Part shown: positions 17,107-26,340 of the stretch, one piece after another | Layout: each line of letters begins with the position of its first letter | Numbering within the stretch: position 1 is the first letter of the stretch | NCBI RefSeq assembly: GCF_004340785.1 | Contig: NZ_SLXS01000001.1 | Coordinates: 992,001-1,056,000 of the forward strand | DNA: 64,000 nucleotides | Direction of reading: 5' to 3' | DNA from: Tumebacillus sp. BK434 | GTDB taxonomy: Bacteria; Bacillota; Bacilli; Tumebacillales; Tumebacillaceae | Notes under the pieces: generated by a model | Seen by the model: the letters and a program-made list of their open reading frames with translations, nothing else | The model's database searches: none | Told to the model about the DNA's origin: nothing | Translations under genes and position numbers: made by a program

Positions 17107-17899
17107 ATCTTCTGAAGAATAACGGCACACAACAAATGTCTTCCATCCCCATCACCGCATCGATGTAATATTCGATATGCGGCGCCGGGATTTTGTCTGC
17201 CGCCTGTGCACGGAACTCCGCGATGATCTCGTCAGCATTGAGATCGAGCGCTCTTATAAACGTATTCAGCCCCGGTTCCCCTGTCTGCACCAGCATCGCC
17301 TGCAGCCACTCGGCCGGCACCTCGCCACGCTCCGTCATGCCCTCGCCCCACTCATCGCGGGCCAGCGACCCAGCCAGCAGCAGATCGTGGGCGAGCAGCG
17401 CGCGGCTCATCCCGCTGACAGCCGTCAAGTGGCGGCCGTGCAGCACCGTGCCGACCAGCACGCTCCAGCCGTCCTCATCCAATTCGAATGCGTTGGCGAC
17501 GCCGATCAGCGCGCCGAGCAGTTCCGCCTGCGGATGATCCCCCATGCGATACGTCACTTCCAGTCCGGCGCCAAGCGCTGCGGTCAGCTCTTTGCCGCCT
17601 TTGTTTTGCAGCTCAATCGCGGCGAGCACCGCCGGATACAACAGCGGAGCGTCACAGAGCGCCGCATTGCCAAGCGCCGCCTGCGCAGCTGTCACCATGT
17701 TGCCGGTCGCAAACAGCATCGCCTGCTCTTCCCCGCCAAACGCCTCCAGATGCTCCGCCAGCCGCACCGCTTCTTCCGCCTCTTTTTGCGCAAATCCCGT
17801 TCCCAAGTACTGAAGGAAACAGAGCTTGATGTTGATCATCTCCTCGTAACTCCACTCCGGCCACACCGCTTGGCGGGCCCTTTCCAGCCACTCCTGCAT
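17105..17899 (-). CDS. Hypothetical helical protein with a weak MmgE/PrpD resemblance
   Basis: A 264-residue, mostly alpha-helical, acidic soluble protein. The segment at about residues 55-125 (AMLFATGNMVTAAQAALGNA, then LYPAVLAAIELQ, KELTAALGAGLEVTYRMG) is reminiscent of the helical domain of MmgE/PrpD dehydratases, which run to about 450 residues. Here the C-terminal domain of those enzymes is missing, so catalysis is doubtful. It may be an unrelated helical protein. It is divergent from the MFS transporter gene and ends with its own terminator. Confidence 0.5.
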   Translation of the reverse strand: MQEWLERARQAVWPEWSYEEMINIKLCFLQYLGTGFAQKEAEEAVRLAEHLEAFGGEEQAMLFATGNMVTAAQAALGNAALCDAPLLYPAVLAAIELQNKGGKELTAALGAGLEVTYRMGDHPQAELLGALIGVANAFELDEDGWSVLVGTVLHGRHLTAVSGMSRALLAHDLLLAGSLARDEWGEGMTERGEVPAEWLQAMLVQTGEPGLNTFIRALDLNADEIIAEFRAQAADKIPAPHIEYYIDAVMGMEDICCVPLFFRR

Positions 17900-17971
17900 G
17901 CTTTTTCTCCTCCTGCCGACATATGGTTTCTTGTATCCACTATAAAGAAAAGTCGATGACAGGGCAAACCG

Positions 17972-18000
17972 TTGTCCCTCTTCCGCTAGTTTGATAGAAT
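17972..18000 (+). promoter_or_regulatory. Promoter of the MFS transporter gene
   Basis: TTGTCC and TAGAAT with a 17-base spacer, 40 bases before the GTG start. Confidence 0.6.
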
Positions 18001-18040
18001 AGGCAGATCAACAGACGAACGATTTGGAGATGATCTAAGC

Positions 18041-19276
18041 GTGGGCATCATGACTCGACTTCGCGATGCGGTGAATACTTATCCGAAAATCTTATGGTTT
18101 TTGGCATTCGGTGGATTTTTGAACGTAGCCGGATTGTCTTTTATCTGGCCCCTGAACTCGATCTACATCTCCGGTGAGTTGGGCCGCCCGCTCACCGTCG
18201 CCGGGGTCGTACTGCTGCTGCACTCGGCCGGCGCGTCGATCGGGCAATTGACCGGTGGCACACTGTTCGATAAGATCGGCGGCCGCCCCGTGCTCCTGCT
18301 CGGGCTGTTCTCCTCCGCCACACTGATGTGCTTGATCGGCTTGTTCGACTCTTGGCCGCTGTATGTCACGGTGATGTTCCTGTACGGGTTTACGGCCTCC
18401 CTCACCTTCCCGGCGCTGAACGCATTGGCCGCCAAGTCGTGGCCGGAAGGGGGACGCCGCGCGTTCAACTTCATCTATGTGGCAAACAACCTCGGCGTGG
18501 CCGTCGGTACGGCAGCAGGCGGGCTGGTCGCCTCCTATTCCTTCAAGCTGGCCTTCTTCTCGGCCGGGGTGACGTTCTTGCTGTTCGCCGTGTTTGTGCT
18601 GTTTAAGATCCACGACCGGCCGACTACTCAAGAGGCGCAGGCAGCCCAAGCGGCGCAGGCAGCTTCGGTCAATGAAACGGCGGCGGCTGGCGTGCGCATC
18701 GAGCCCAAGATTCCGTGGGTGCCGGTGATGTCGCTATTTGTCGGCTTCCTGACGATCTGGATCGTCTACGTGCAGTGGCAGACCTCGATCTCCGTTCACA
18801 TGCAGGAAAACGGCATCGCACTGTCGATGTACAGCCTATTGTGGACGATCAACGGGGTGCTGATCTTTGCCGGTCAGCCCCTGCTCGCCTATATCGTCAA
18901 GTTTTTCAAGAGCTTATCCTCACAGATGTACCTCGGCACCGCGCTGTTCCTGCTCTGTTACGCAATTTTGCTGACGGCCGATTCCTACTGGGTCTTTCTG
19001 CTTGGGATGATCATCCTGACCTTTGGTGAGATGCTGCTGTGGCCGGGCATCCCGGCTGCTGTCGCCCAGCTCTCTCCGCCTTCCCGTGCGGGCTTCCTGC
19101 AAGGACTGATCGGCAGCGCGTCCACCGCCGGACGCATGCTCGGGCCGATGCTCGGCGGACTGCTCTACGACAACACCTCGTTCTCCACCCTGCTGCTGGT
19201 GATGCTGCTCCTGCATGCTCTGCCGACCGCCGCGTTCATCCTGTATGCGCGGACACACCAAAAAGAACGGACCTGA
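18041..19276 (+). CDS. Major facilitator superfamily transporter
   Basis: A 411-residue protein with 12 predicted membrane helices. The MFS loop 2-3 motif is clear (LTGGTLFDKIGGRPVLLLG, near residues 66-84). The central cytoplasmic loop near 190-215 is Ala/Gln-rich (TTQEAQAAQAAQAAS). It is probably a drug or metabolite exporter driven by the proton gradient, but the substrate is unknown. The GTG start has GGAGATGATC upstream, one mismatch from the anti-Shine-Dalgarno complement. It is single-gene, flanked by a promoter and a terminator. Confidence 0.88.
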   Translation: MGIMTRLRDAVNTYPKILWFLAFGGFLNVAGLSFIWPLNSIYISGELGRPLTVAGVVLLLHSAGASIGQLTGGTLFDKIGGRPVLLLGLFSSATLMCLIGLFDSWPLYVTVMFLYGFTASLTFPALNALAAKSWPEGGRRAFNFIYVANNLGVAVGTAAGGLVASYSFKLAFFSAGVTFLLFAVFVLFKIHDRPTTQEAQAAQAAQAASVNETAAAGVRIEPKIPWVPVMSLFVGFLTIWIVYVQWQTSISVHMQENGIALSMYSLLWTINGVLIFAGQPLLAYIVKFFKSLSSQMYLGTALFLLCYAILLTADSYWVFLLGMIILTFGEMLLWPGIPAAVAQLSPPSRAGFLQGLIGSASTAGRMLGPMLGGLLYDNTSFSTLLLVMLLLHALPTAAFILYARTHQKERT

Positions 19277-19293
19277 TGGTCCGTTCTTTTTGT
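19258..19293. terminator. Bidirectional terminator
   Basis: A 13-bp stem AAAAGAACGGACC / GGTCCGTTCTTTT with A and T runs on either side. It serves the MFS gene and the convergent pmbA gene. Confidence 0.85.
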
Positions 19294-19298
19294 TCTTG

Positions 19299-20660
19299 CT
19301 ATTTTCCGGAGATCGTGAGCGACTTGATCTTCAGCGACGGGGCGCCGCATGCGCCGCGACCTGTGCCTTGGAAACGCAGGTCGCGGCCAATCGCTTCCAC
19401 GTTCTGCAGCATCTTCATGAAGTTGCCGGCGACGGTGATCTGGTTGACCGGACGCACGATCTTGCCGTCCTCGATATAGTGGCCGAGCGCCGCCAACGAG
19501 AAGTCGCCGGAGATCGCGTCGGTGCCCGAATGCAGTCCATGCAACTCGATGATCATGATCCCGCGCTTGGTGCTGGCGATCAGTTCGTCGAGCGATTGGC
19601 TGCCCGGCATGATGAACAAGTTGTTCGGGAGCGTCGTCAAATCGCCGCGGTATCCGGCTTTGTAAGCGTTGCCAGTCGAGGCCACCCCCGCTTTTTTCGC
19701 GCTTTTCAAGTTGTGCAGGAAGGAGACGAGCTGGCCGTCTTTGATCACTTCCGTGCGGCCGGTCGCCACGCCTTCCGAGTCGAACGGCGTGTTGCCCGGC
19801 GCCCCCGGCAGATGCGCGTCGTCGATCATCGTGATGTTGCTGCCCGCCACCGCTTCCCCGAGACGGCCTTGGAGCACCGACAGCCCTTTGTCGGCATTGG
19901 AGCCGGAGAAGATCGAAGAGTAGGTGTGCAACAGCGTCGCGATCGCGTTGTTGCGGAAGATGATCTCGTAGTTATCCGATTCGATCTCCTGCGCGCCAAG
20001 CTTGGCTGCTGCGTCACGACCGACGCGGTCGCCAAACGCCTGCACATCCAGATCGGCGAGGCTCGCGGCGCTAAACGCATTGTCATACGCCGTCGCCACC
20101 GCATCAGCTTCTTTCGCCAGCGCCGACACTTGGCAGACTGCCATCGTGCTGGCGGTGCGGCAGTCGAGACCTTTCGTGTTCACGATCATCACTTCGCTGT
20201 TCGAGTTGACCACCGAGCAGGAGTTCAGCAGCTCGATGCGGGGATCGGCCGCCAGCCCGGCCGCTTCCATATCCAGCGCCGCTTGAATCAGCGTCGCAGC
20301 ATCGGTGTTGTGCAGTTCATCAGAAAAACTGCGCGCCTCCCGATAGCTTTCCGATCCGGCGAACAGCTCCGCCTTCTCTTCGCTTTGCGTCACTTCGGCG
20401 TTTTCCCTTGCGGCCTGCAGCATCTGATCGATCGATGCTTCATCGAGCTTCTCCGTATAGGCCACACCCATCGTGCCCTGGTATTCGCCGCGGAAAGACA
20501 AACCGGCCCGCTCGACAATGTTGAACGTGTCGATATCGCCTTTAAATATGCGGACGCTGGTCGCGCGGTCCGCCTGGTAGTAGATCTCCATCTCGGAGAA
20601 CCCGTAAGCGCGCCCTTTTTCGAACACAGCCTGCTTCAGTTGGTTGAGATCCATCGTCAT
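19299..20660 (-). CDS. pmbA: TldE/PmbA, metalloprotease partner subunit
   Basis: A 453-residue protein of the TldD/PmbA family. It has the family N-terminus (FSEMEIYYQADRATSVRIFKGDID), the central RTEVIKDGQLVSFLHNLKSA region and the C-terminal GDFSLAALGHYIEDGKIVRPV. It lacks the HEXXXH zinc motif of TldD, as expected for the non-catalytic partner of the TldD/TldE heterodimer that degrades unfolded peptides and matures some peptide antibiotics. It lies seven bases downstream of tldD in the same operon. Confidence 0.93.
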   Translation of the reverse strand: MTMDLNQLKQAVFEKGRAYGFSEMEIYYQADRATSVRIFKGDIDTFNIVERAGLSFRGEYQGTMGVAYTEKLDEASIDQMLQAARENAEVTQSEEKAELFAGSESYREARSFSDELHNTDAATLIQAALDMEAAGLAADPRIELLNSCSVVNSNSEVMIVNTKGLDCRTASTMAVCQVSALAKEADAVATAYDNAFSAASLADLDVQAFGDRVGRDAAAKLGAQEIESDNYEIIFRNNAIATLLHTYSSIFSGSNADKGLSVLQGRLGEAVAGSNITMIDDAHLPGAPGNTPFDSEGVATGRTEVIKDGQLVSFLHNLKSAKKAGVASTGNAYKAGYRGDLTTLPNNLFIMPGSQSLDELIASTKRGIMIIELHGLHSGTDAISGDFSLAALGHYIEDGKIVRPVNQITVAGNFMKMLQNVEAIGRDLRFQGTGRGACGAPSLKIKSLTISGK

Positions 20661-20667
20661 CGTCCCG

Positions 20668-22056
20668 TCACTCCCCTTTCCGTCCGCCGACCGTAAGCTC
20701 CGCCACGCGGATCATCGGCTGCCCGACATCGGCCGGGATGCTGCCCGAGATCGATCCGCACATCCCTTGGCCAAACCCGAGGTTGCTGCCGACCATGTCG
20801 ATCTTCTGCAGTACGTCGATGCCTTTGCCGATCAGGGTCGCACCGCGCACCGGCTTTTCGATCTTGCCGTTTTTGACGATATATCCTTCGCGCACGACAA
20901 AGTTAAAGTCGCCCGTCGCCGTGTTTACCGAACCACCGCCGAGATATTTCGCATACAGCGCGTACTCGGTGTTAGCGATGATCTCTTCCGGCGCCGTGCT
21001 GCCGGCTGCGATATAGGTGTTGTTCATGCGCGACGCCGGCGCGAATTTGTACGATTCGCGGCGCGCCGAGCCGGTCGACTGCATGCCCATGCGCTTGGCG
21101 CCGAGCTTGTCGATCAGATAGCCTTTCAAGATGCCGTTTTCGATCAGCACGTTGCGCTGCGTCGGTGTGCCTTCGTCGTCGATCGTCGAAGAGCCCCAGG
21201 CGTTCGGAATCGTGCCATCGTCGATCGCCGTGACGAGCGGAGAGGCGACCAGTTCGCCGACCTTATCGGAGAACACCGAGACTTTTTTCGCCACAGACGT
21301 CGATTCCAAGCCGTGTCCGCAAGCTTCGTGGAAAATGACGCCGCCAAATTCATTGTCGATGATGACCGGCATTTTCCCGCTCGGAGCAAATTCGGCGCGG
21401 ACCATCGTCTTGGCCGTATGAGCGGCGAGGCGGGCATGCTCCTCGACGTTCAGGTTCTCCATAAATTCAAACCCTTGGTGCGCACCCGGCGAGGAACTGC
21501 CGACCGACTTTTCATTGCCGAACGTCGCTACCGCTTCGATGTACAGACGGTTGCGCGTGCGGCGGTCTTCCACAAACAGGCCGTCCGAATTGGCGATCAG
21601 GACTTTCTGATCTTCATCTTTATGGGTGATGCTGGTCTGAGAGATCGACGGATCGTACGCCTTGGCCACCTCGTGCGCGCGGCGCATGTGCTCGATCTTC
21701 CGGGCCTTGCTCACCGTTTCCGGCAAAATTAAGATCGGGTGCTCCGACTTCAGCACGGTGCGTCGCAGGTCGAGCGTGAGGTCGCGCTTCGTGCCGCGGA
21801 TCGCCTGCGCCGCCTGACGGGCGACGTGCAGCAGGTTGTCGCGGCGGAAGTCGTTCGTATACGCATATACGGCAAACAGCCCGGAAATTACGCGGATGCC
21901 AACGCCAAAATCTCGGCCGGTCAGCGCCGATTCGACGCTGCCTCCGATCATGCTGATCGTGTTGATCGTCTTATCTTCCACGAAAACGTCCGCAAAGTCG
22001 CCTCCGGTCTCCAGAGCCGCTGCTAAAACGTCTTCGATCAATGCTTGAGACAGCAT
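20668..22056 (-). CDS. tldD: TldD metalloprotease subunit
   Basis: A 462-residue catalytic subunit of the TldD/TldE protease. The zinc motif HEACGH (HEXXXH) occurs in VIFHEACGHGLEST near residue 245, and the third ligand region near the C-terminus (MCGSISGSIPADVGQP) is present. The start at 22056 follows AAGGGGG. A longer frame to 22161 enters AT-rich leader sequence. It precedes pmbA in a two-gene operon. The peptide substrate in this organism is not known. Confidence 0.93.
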   Translation of the reverse strand: MLSQALIEDVLAAALETGGDFADVFVEDKTINTISMIGGSVESALTGRDFGVGIRVISGLFAVYAYTNDFRRDNLLHVARQAAQAIRGTKRDLTLDLRRTVLKSEHPILILPETVSKARKIEHMRRAHEVAKAYDPSISQTSITHKDEDQKVLIANSDGLFVEDRRTRNRLYIEAVATFGNEKSVGSSSPGAHQGFEFMENLNVEEHARLAAHTAKTMVRAEFAPSGKMPVIIDNEFGGVIFHEACGHGLESTSVAKKVSVFSDKVGELVASPLVTAIDDGTIPNAWGSSTIDDEGTPTQRNVLIENGILKGYLIDKLGAKRMGMQSTGSARRESYKFAPASRMNNTYIAAGSTAPEEIIANTEYALYAKYLGGGSVNTATGDFNFVVREGYIVKNGKIEKPVRGATLIGKGIDVLQKIDMVGSNLGFGQGMCGSISGSIPADVGQPMIRVAELTVGGRKGE

Positions 22057-22142
22057 ATGCTTACCCCCTTGATTACAAAAGATACGTGATGTAATCGTAT
22101 CATAAAAATCAGAATTATTGCCTGAAAATTTTCGTGTAACGA

Positions 22143-22172
22143 AGAAAAACCACCCGGTCAAAGGTGGTTTTT
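22143..22172 (-). terminator. Terminator of the HtrA-like gene
   Basis: An AAAACCACC / GGTGGTTTTT stem with an eight-base loop, overlapping the stop codon of the protease gene. Confidence 0.75.
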
Positions 22173-22917
22173 ACGATTTCTTGCGTTTCGCTTTGCGTTT
22201 GGGCACCCCATCCATCAGATCGTCGATGGCGTTTTTGATCACGTCGATGGAGATGGCAAAGCCGATGCCTTGGGAAGAAGCACTGACGGCGGTGTTCATG
22301 CCGATCACTTCGCCGCGCATGTTGATCAGAGGGCCGCCGCTGTTGCCGCGGTTGATCGCAGCGTCCGTCTGGATCAGTTGGGTGTAGTGGCGGTCGCCGA
22401 TGGTGATCGGACGCTCTTTGGCGGAGATGATGCCGACGGTGACGCTGTGGTCGAGGCCTAAGGGACAGCCGATCGCAACGACCCATTCGCCGACTTGGAT
22501 GTTTTTCGACGCGCCAAGCGGCAGAGTGCGGGCGTTTTTGGGCGGTTTGACTTTCAGGACGGCCAGGTCGAGCTCATAGGAAGCCCCGACGACTTCCGCC
22601 CGAACATCTTCGTCCTGATCAAAAAAGCGGACATACACTTCTTCTGCTTCGTGAATCACGTGTTGGTTCGTCAGGATGTATCCTCGCGGGTCAAAAAAGA
22701 AACCCGTCCCGATGTTCGCTACCTTTCGCGAATCTTCTTCGAGGTCGCGTCGGCGGCTGGAGCCGGCGCGGCGATCGCGTTTGACGACCTCGATGTTGAC
22801 GACCGCATCTTTGTAACGGTTCGCGATGCTGACAAAATTCGGGATGGCGAACTTAGATGATGTGCGGCGACGACTTGACGCCGAAGGGATGCCAATCTTC
22901 GATACGCGCTTTTTCAC
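22171..22917 (-). CDS. HtrA-like trypsin-fold serine protease without PDZ domain
   Basis: A 248-residue S1C-type protease. The triad is visible as LTNQHVIH (His, near residue 87), YELDLAVLKV (Asp, near 118) and NRGNSGGPL (Ser, near 194). Unlike HtrA/DegP proteins it has no signal peptide or membrane anchor and no PDZ domain. Both ends are strongly basic (SSRRRTSSK; PKRKAKRKKS). It is therefore likely cytoplasmic or exported by another route. GTG at 22917 is preferred, with GAGGTG six bases before it; the longest frame starts at 22926. It lies upstream of tldD/pmbA on the same strand, separated by a terminator. Confidence 0.87.
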   Translation of the reverse strand: MKKRVSKIGIPSASSRRRTSSKFAIPNFVSIANRYKDAVVNIEVVKRDRRAGSSRRRDLEEDSRKVANIGTGFFFDPRGYILTNQHVIHEAEEVYVRFFDQDEDVRAEVVGASYELDLAVLKVKPPKNARTLPLGASKNIQVGEWVVAIGCPLGLDHSVTVGIISAKERPITIGDRHYTQLIQTDAAINRGNSGGPLINMRGEVIGMNTAVSASSQGIGFAISIDVIKNAIDDLMDGVPKRKAKRKKS

Positions 22918-23055
22918 TCCACTCACCTCGTATCATCATCCTATGTGCTTGCCCGTCTGCGCGGTGAGCCTAAGTCTGTCCCCGATGGCAAAAAGGGCAC
23001 TTGTCGCGCATAGACATGAGATGACAAGCCTTGCTTGAAACTGGAGGTGACCGTT

Positions 23056-23883
23056 TTGGATCTATTTGTTGCCATCCCGATGGCGCTGGGCCTTGGCGCG
23101 CTGCATTCGCTGGAGCCCGGGCATGGCAAAGGGGTGATGACCGCTTATCTCATCTCGTCGCGGGCGCGGCTGCGCGACGCGGTGTTTCTTGGCTTTACGT
23201 CGGCCGTCTCGCATACGTTGTCGATCTTGTTTCTGGCTTTTGTGGCGACGACAGCGCTGCAGTTCTGGATGCCGGAGCAGATCGAAGCATGGCTTGGCCT
23301 CGTCTCCGGGGCTGTGATCACCGGCATCGGCCTGCGCATGGTCTATCTGCGCATGAACCCGCCTGTCGTGTCGCTGGGCCGGATCGGGACGGCGGCTGAC
23401 GAGACGTATGTGTGCGGCCATGGGCATGTGCACCACATCTCGGAACTGGCGACAGAAGGCGGGCATGCACACAGACATTCACACACGCACTCTCACGGGC
23501 ACTCTCATGGGACTGCCCACGCTCACGGCCACTCCGGAGCTTTGGCGGCGGTGGCGACGCAGGAGCGCTCTGCGAGACGCCTGTTGACGATCGGCGTGCT
23601 GACCGGACTGATCCCCTGCCCGAGCGCGCTGGTCATGCTGCTGGCGGCGATCTCCGCCGACCAGATCACGATGGGCGTAGGGCTGGTCGTCGCCTTCTCC
23701 ATCGGCGGGGCGCTGGCGTTGTCGCTGCTCGGCATCCTGCTCCTGAAAGCGGAACACAAAGTGCGCTTCCTCGAACGCCGCCGCTTCGGTGAAGCGATGG
23801 CGACGGTCAGCGCCGGGATCATCGTGCTGATCGGCTTCCTCGTCACCTACGAATCGATCTCCTCCCTCGGCCTGCTTACGTAA
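23056..23883 (+). CDS. Nickel/cobalt efflux transporter, NiCoT/RcnA-like
   Basis: A 275-residue membrane protein with about six helices. The metal motif HSLEPGHGK lies near residue 16. A cytoplasmic loop at about residues 116-168 is very rich in histidine (HAHRHSHTHSHGHSH and more), as in RcnA-type nickel/cobalt exporters. The second half has GLIPCPSALVMLL, the family's second motif. It likely exports Ni2+ or Co2+. The start TTG at 23056 lies six bases after GGAGGTG. An earlier in-frame TTG at 23035 has no ribosome site. Confidence 0.85.
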   Translation: MDLFVAIPMALGLGALHSLEPGHGKGVMTAYLISSRARLRDAVFLGFTSAVSHTLSILFLAFVATTALQFWMPEQIEAWLGLVSGAVITGIGLRMVYLRMNPPVVSLGRIGTAADETYVCGHGHVHHISELATEGGHAHRHSHTHSHGHSHGTAHAHGHSGALAAVATQERSARRLLTIGVLTGLIPCPSALVMLLAAISADQITMGVGLVVAFSIGGALALSLLGILLLKAEHKVRFLERRRFGEAMATVSAGIIVLIGFLVTYESISSLGLLT

Positions 23884-23916
23884 AAAAAGCCTCCGACATC
23901 ATCGTCGGAGGCTTTT
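23884..23916. terminator. Bidirectional terminator
   Basis: AAAAGCCTCCGAC / GTCGGAGGCTTTT, a perfect 13-bp stem immediately after the exporter stop codon. It faces the convergent aminopeptidase gene. Confidence 0.85.
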
Positions 23917-23936
23917 GCTATCTTGAGTGATCCGAA

Positions 23937-25436
23937 TTACTGCTGGCCCAGCGCCAGCTCAACCAGCGTGCGCACGCCGAAGCCGGTCGCGCCTTTCGGG
24001 TTGAGATCGCCGTGGCCGTCCTGGTCGCGGGCAACACCGGCCACATCGAGGTGCACCCACGGCGTGTTATCGACAAACTCGCGCAGGATCAGTGCGGCGG
24101 TGATCGAACCGCCGTCACGTCCACCCGTGTTCTTCATATCGGCCACGTTCGAGGAGAACGATGCCTTGTAGTCTTCCACCAGCGGCATCTCCCACACGCG
24201 CTCGCCGGAGCGGTGGAACGCATCTTTGACTTCCGAAGCGAACTCGGAGTCGTTGGAGAACATCCCCGCCAGTTTGCGGCCGAGCGCAATGGAGATCGCG
24301 CCGGTCAGCGTCGCTGCGTTGACGACTTTGGTCACGCCGCATTTTTCGATCGCATAGTGCAGCGCATCCGCAAGCACCACGCGGCCTTCCGCGTCGGTGT
24401 TGACGATCTCGATCGACTTGCCGTTCATCGCCACGACAACATCGCCCGGCTTGATCGCGCTACCGGACACCATGTTTTCCGCTGCGCCGATTACCGCGAC
24501 AATGTTTGCTTTCGGCTTCAGACGGCCAATCGCCTGCATCGCGCCGATCACTGCCCCGGCGCCGCCCATGTCGGTCTTCATGTTTTCCATGCCGGCCATC
24601 GGCTTCAAAGAATAGCCGCCGGTGTCGAACGTCACGCCTTTGCCGACCAGACCGAGGATCTCTTCCGAATCCGGGTTGCCGTGGTAGGACATGACGATCA
24701 GCTTTGATTCCTCGACACTGCCCTGGCCGATCGAGAGCAGTGCGTTCATGCCCAGCTCGCTCATTTCCGCTTCGCCGAGCACAGTGATACCCATGCCGGT
24801 CTCGACCGCCACATCGGTCGCCAGCGCTGCGAGTCGGGTCGGGGTCAGGATGTTTGCCGGCTCGTTGATCAGGTCGCGGGCATAGTTGGTGCCTTCCGCG
24901 TAGATGCGGCCGATCTCGAGACCTGTTGCGATCGCTGCCTGTTTCGATTCGTCCGCTTCCACGACGATCAGATCGGTCAGCTTGGAGACCGATTGGTGTT
25001 TTTTCAGGTTCTTCACGGTGTACAGGCCGAGCAGCGTGCCTTCTGCCAGCGCTTGTGCCGCCTGCTGAACTTCCATGCCGCCATGGCCTGCGCCATGCAC
25101 GAGGGTCGCCAGCGTCGAGGCGCCATGTTCGCGGGCAAATTTCGCCGCGACAGCAGCTGCCGAGCGCGCGCGGTTCGCGGAGAATTCTTCCGCTTCGCCA
25201 AGACCTACGATCAGGACGCGCTTCGCTGCCAGTTTGCCAAAGGTGTAGAGAAGACGGGTTTCTTTAAACTTGCCCGTCAGGTCGCCCGATTCGATCAGTG
25301 CGGAGATCTGGCCTCCCAGCGCTTCGTTGACCGCCCCGGTCGCACCGGCCGGCTCCGTTACCCCTTCAAACAAATTGACGACAAGGACATCCGCTGCCAC
25401 GGTTGTGACAGATTGCAGTTGGAGATTGATGTTCAA
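23937..25436 (-). CDS. pepA: Leucyl aminopeptidase, M17 family (first copy)
   Basis: A 499-residue cytosolic dizinc aminopeptidase. Metal and catalytic residues are in VGKGVTFDTGGYSLKP and in NTDAEGRVVLADAL. The N-terminal non-catalytic domain is complete. It releases N-terminal amino acids from peptides. It starts with TTG at 25436, GGGAG nine bases before. A second M17 gene of 471 residues lies at 38698-40113. The two differ in length and sequence enough to be old paralogues. Confidence 0.93.
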   Translation of the reverse strand: MNINLQLQSVTTVAADVLVVNLFEGVTEPAGATGAVNEALGGQISALIESGDLTGKFKETRLLYTFGKLAAKRVLIVGLGEAEEFSANRARSAAAVAAKFAREHGASTLATLVHGAGHGGMEVQQAAQALAEGTLLGLYTVKNLKKHQSVSKLTDLIVVEADESKQAAIATGLEIGRIYAEGTNYARDLINEPANILTPTRLAALATDVAVETGMGITVLGEAEMSELGMNALLSIGQGSVEESKLIVMSYHGNPDSEEILGLVGKGVTFDTGGYSLKPMAGMENMKTDMGGAGAVIGAMQAIGRLKPKANIVAVIGAAENMVSGSAIKPGDVVVAMNGKSIEIVNTDAEGRVVLADALHYAIEKCGVTKVVNAATLTGAISIALGRKLAGMFSNDSEFASEVKDAFHRSGERVWEMPLVEDYKASFSSNVADMKNTGGRDGGSITAALILREFVDNTPWVHLDVAGVARDQDGHGDLNPKGATGFGVRTLVELALGQQ

Positions 25437-25501
25437 TTTTCTTCTCTCCCTTCAAATGATTAACGAGATGGTAACTAACAGCTTATGTAGGGTGTCCTAA
25501 G

Positions 25502-25528
25502 AAAAAGAACCGACCAAATGCGGTCGGT
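25502..25528 (-). terminator. Terminator of the longer DUF1450 gene
   Basis: ACCGACC / GGTCGGT stem, then TTCTTTTTC on the minus strand. Confidence 0.75.
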
Positions 25529-25533
25529 GACTC

Positions 25534-25935
25534 TTAGTCCAACTTCGGTGTATCGTCTGCTTTCGTTTCCGCCTTCGGTGCAGCTTCCGCTTTCGGCGCT
25601 GCGGCCGGTTTTGCTGCGGCAGCCGGTTTGTCAGCTGCTGCGTCTTTCTCTGCAGCCGGCGGAGCCGGCGGGAGCGGAACGAGGCGCTCGCGGCTCAAGA
25701 ACTGCATCGAGCTGTCGATTTTGAAGTACAGGTCGCGCTCATCTTTGGCATGCACAATCGAGCCGTTGCGAAGCACGAACGGCACATCCATGCACAGCGA
25801 GCACAAGTCTGCGCCGGCGCAATCCTTAATGTCCACTTTTTCTTCCGGATATTTAGAGAGCAACGCATCGTAAACTCGCTGGGAATGCTTCTCAAGGTTT
25901 TGCTTACAGAACACCCATTTCACAGATGAAGCCAC
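25534..25935 (-). CDS. DUF1450 (YuzB-like) protein with an Ala/Pro/Lys tail
   Basis: A 133-residue protein. The first 75 residues form a small thioredoxin-like domain of the DUF1450 family: a cysteine near the start (FCKQNL), a CAGADLCSLC cluster and FVLRNGSIVHA. The remaining 55 residues are a low-complexity tail rich in Ala, Pro, Lys and Glu (AAAKPAAAPKAEAAPKAE). The cysteines suggest metal or redox binding, but the family's role is unknown. The GTG at 25935 is chosen because GGAG lies nine bases upstream; the ATG at 25944 is too close to it. A related short gene lies at 33477. Confidence 0.8.
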   Translation of the reverse strand: MASSVKWVFCKQNLEKHSQRVYDALLSKYPEEKVDIKDCAGADLCSLCMDVPFVLRNGSIVHAKDERDLYFKIDSSMQFLSRERLVPLPPAPPAAEKDAAADKPAAAAKPAAAPKAEAAPKAETKADDTPKLD

Positions 25936-26049
25936 GACAGACATCTCCTTTAGAAAAAAACTTGACGCAACACTTCTTTTATTCTACATCAAATTGTAGA
26001 TGAAATTCCATAAAAAGTACGCGTATCCCACTCTATTCTATCATTCTGA

Positions 26050-26283
26050 TCAGATGAAGTCACTCTGAATGATCGCATACGCCTCGTTCCCGCACTGCGG
26101 ACAATGCAAAAGATGCGTGCACTGCCCCCCGTTTTCCTGCTTGACATGCGCGGTCAGCTCATACGGTGCATACGGTCCGGCATAGTCGCTCCACATCCCG
26201 CCGTCCTCCATCGTCATCCCGCACGCCCTGCATTTGACGCCTGCATCGGCCAAGCCGTTGCACAGCGGACATACCTGCTCCAT
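26050..26283 (-). CDS. Zinc-ribbon hypothetical protein, 77 residues
   Basis: A small soluble protein with CPLC and CRAC at the N-terminus and CTHLLHCPQC toward the C-terminus, consistent with one or two zinc knuckles. The middle (GMWSDYAGPYAPYELT) is Tyr/Pro-rich. It starts with ATG at 26283, preceded by GGAGG. It is one of two small zinc-ribbon genes flanking the iscX homologue, on the same strand but separated from it by a terminator. I do not recognise the family. Confidence 0.65.
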   Translation of the reverse strand: MEQVCPLCNGLADAGVKCRACGMTMEDGGMWSDYAGPYAPYELTAHVKQENGGQCTHLLHCPQCGNEAYAIIQSDFI

Positions 26284-26340
26284 CCAAAAGCCCTCCTGCC
26301 TTTACAAAAGATTGTAAAGTTAGGATGCCCTGTCAAAACG

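Noticed and set aside
23480-23540. CACTCTCACGGGCA-type repeats that look like a short repeat array
   Set aside because: They encode the histidine-rich loop of the nickel/cobalt exporter and are explained by His-Ser-His-Gly codons.
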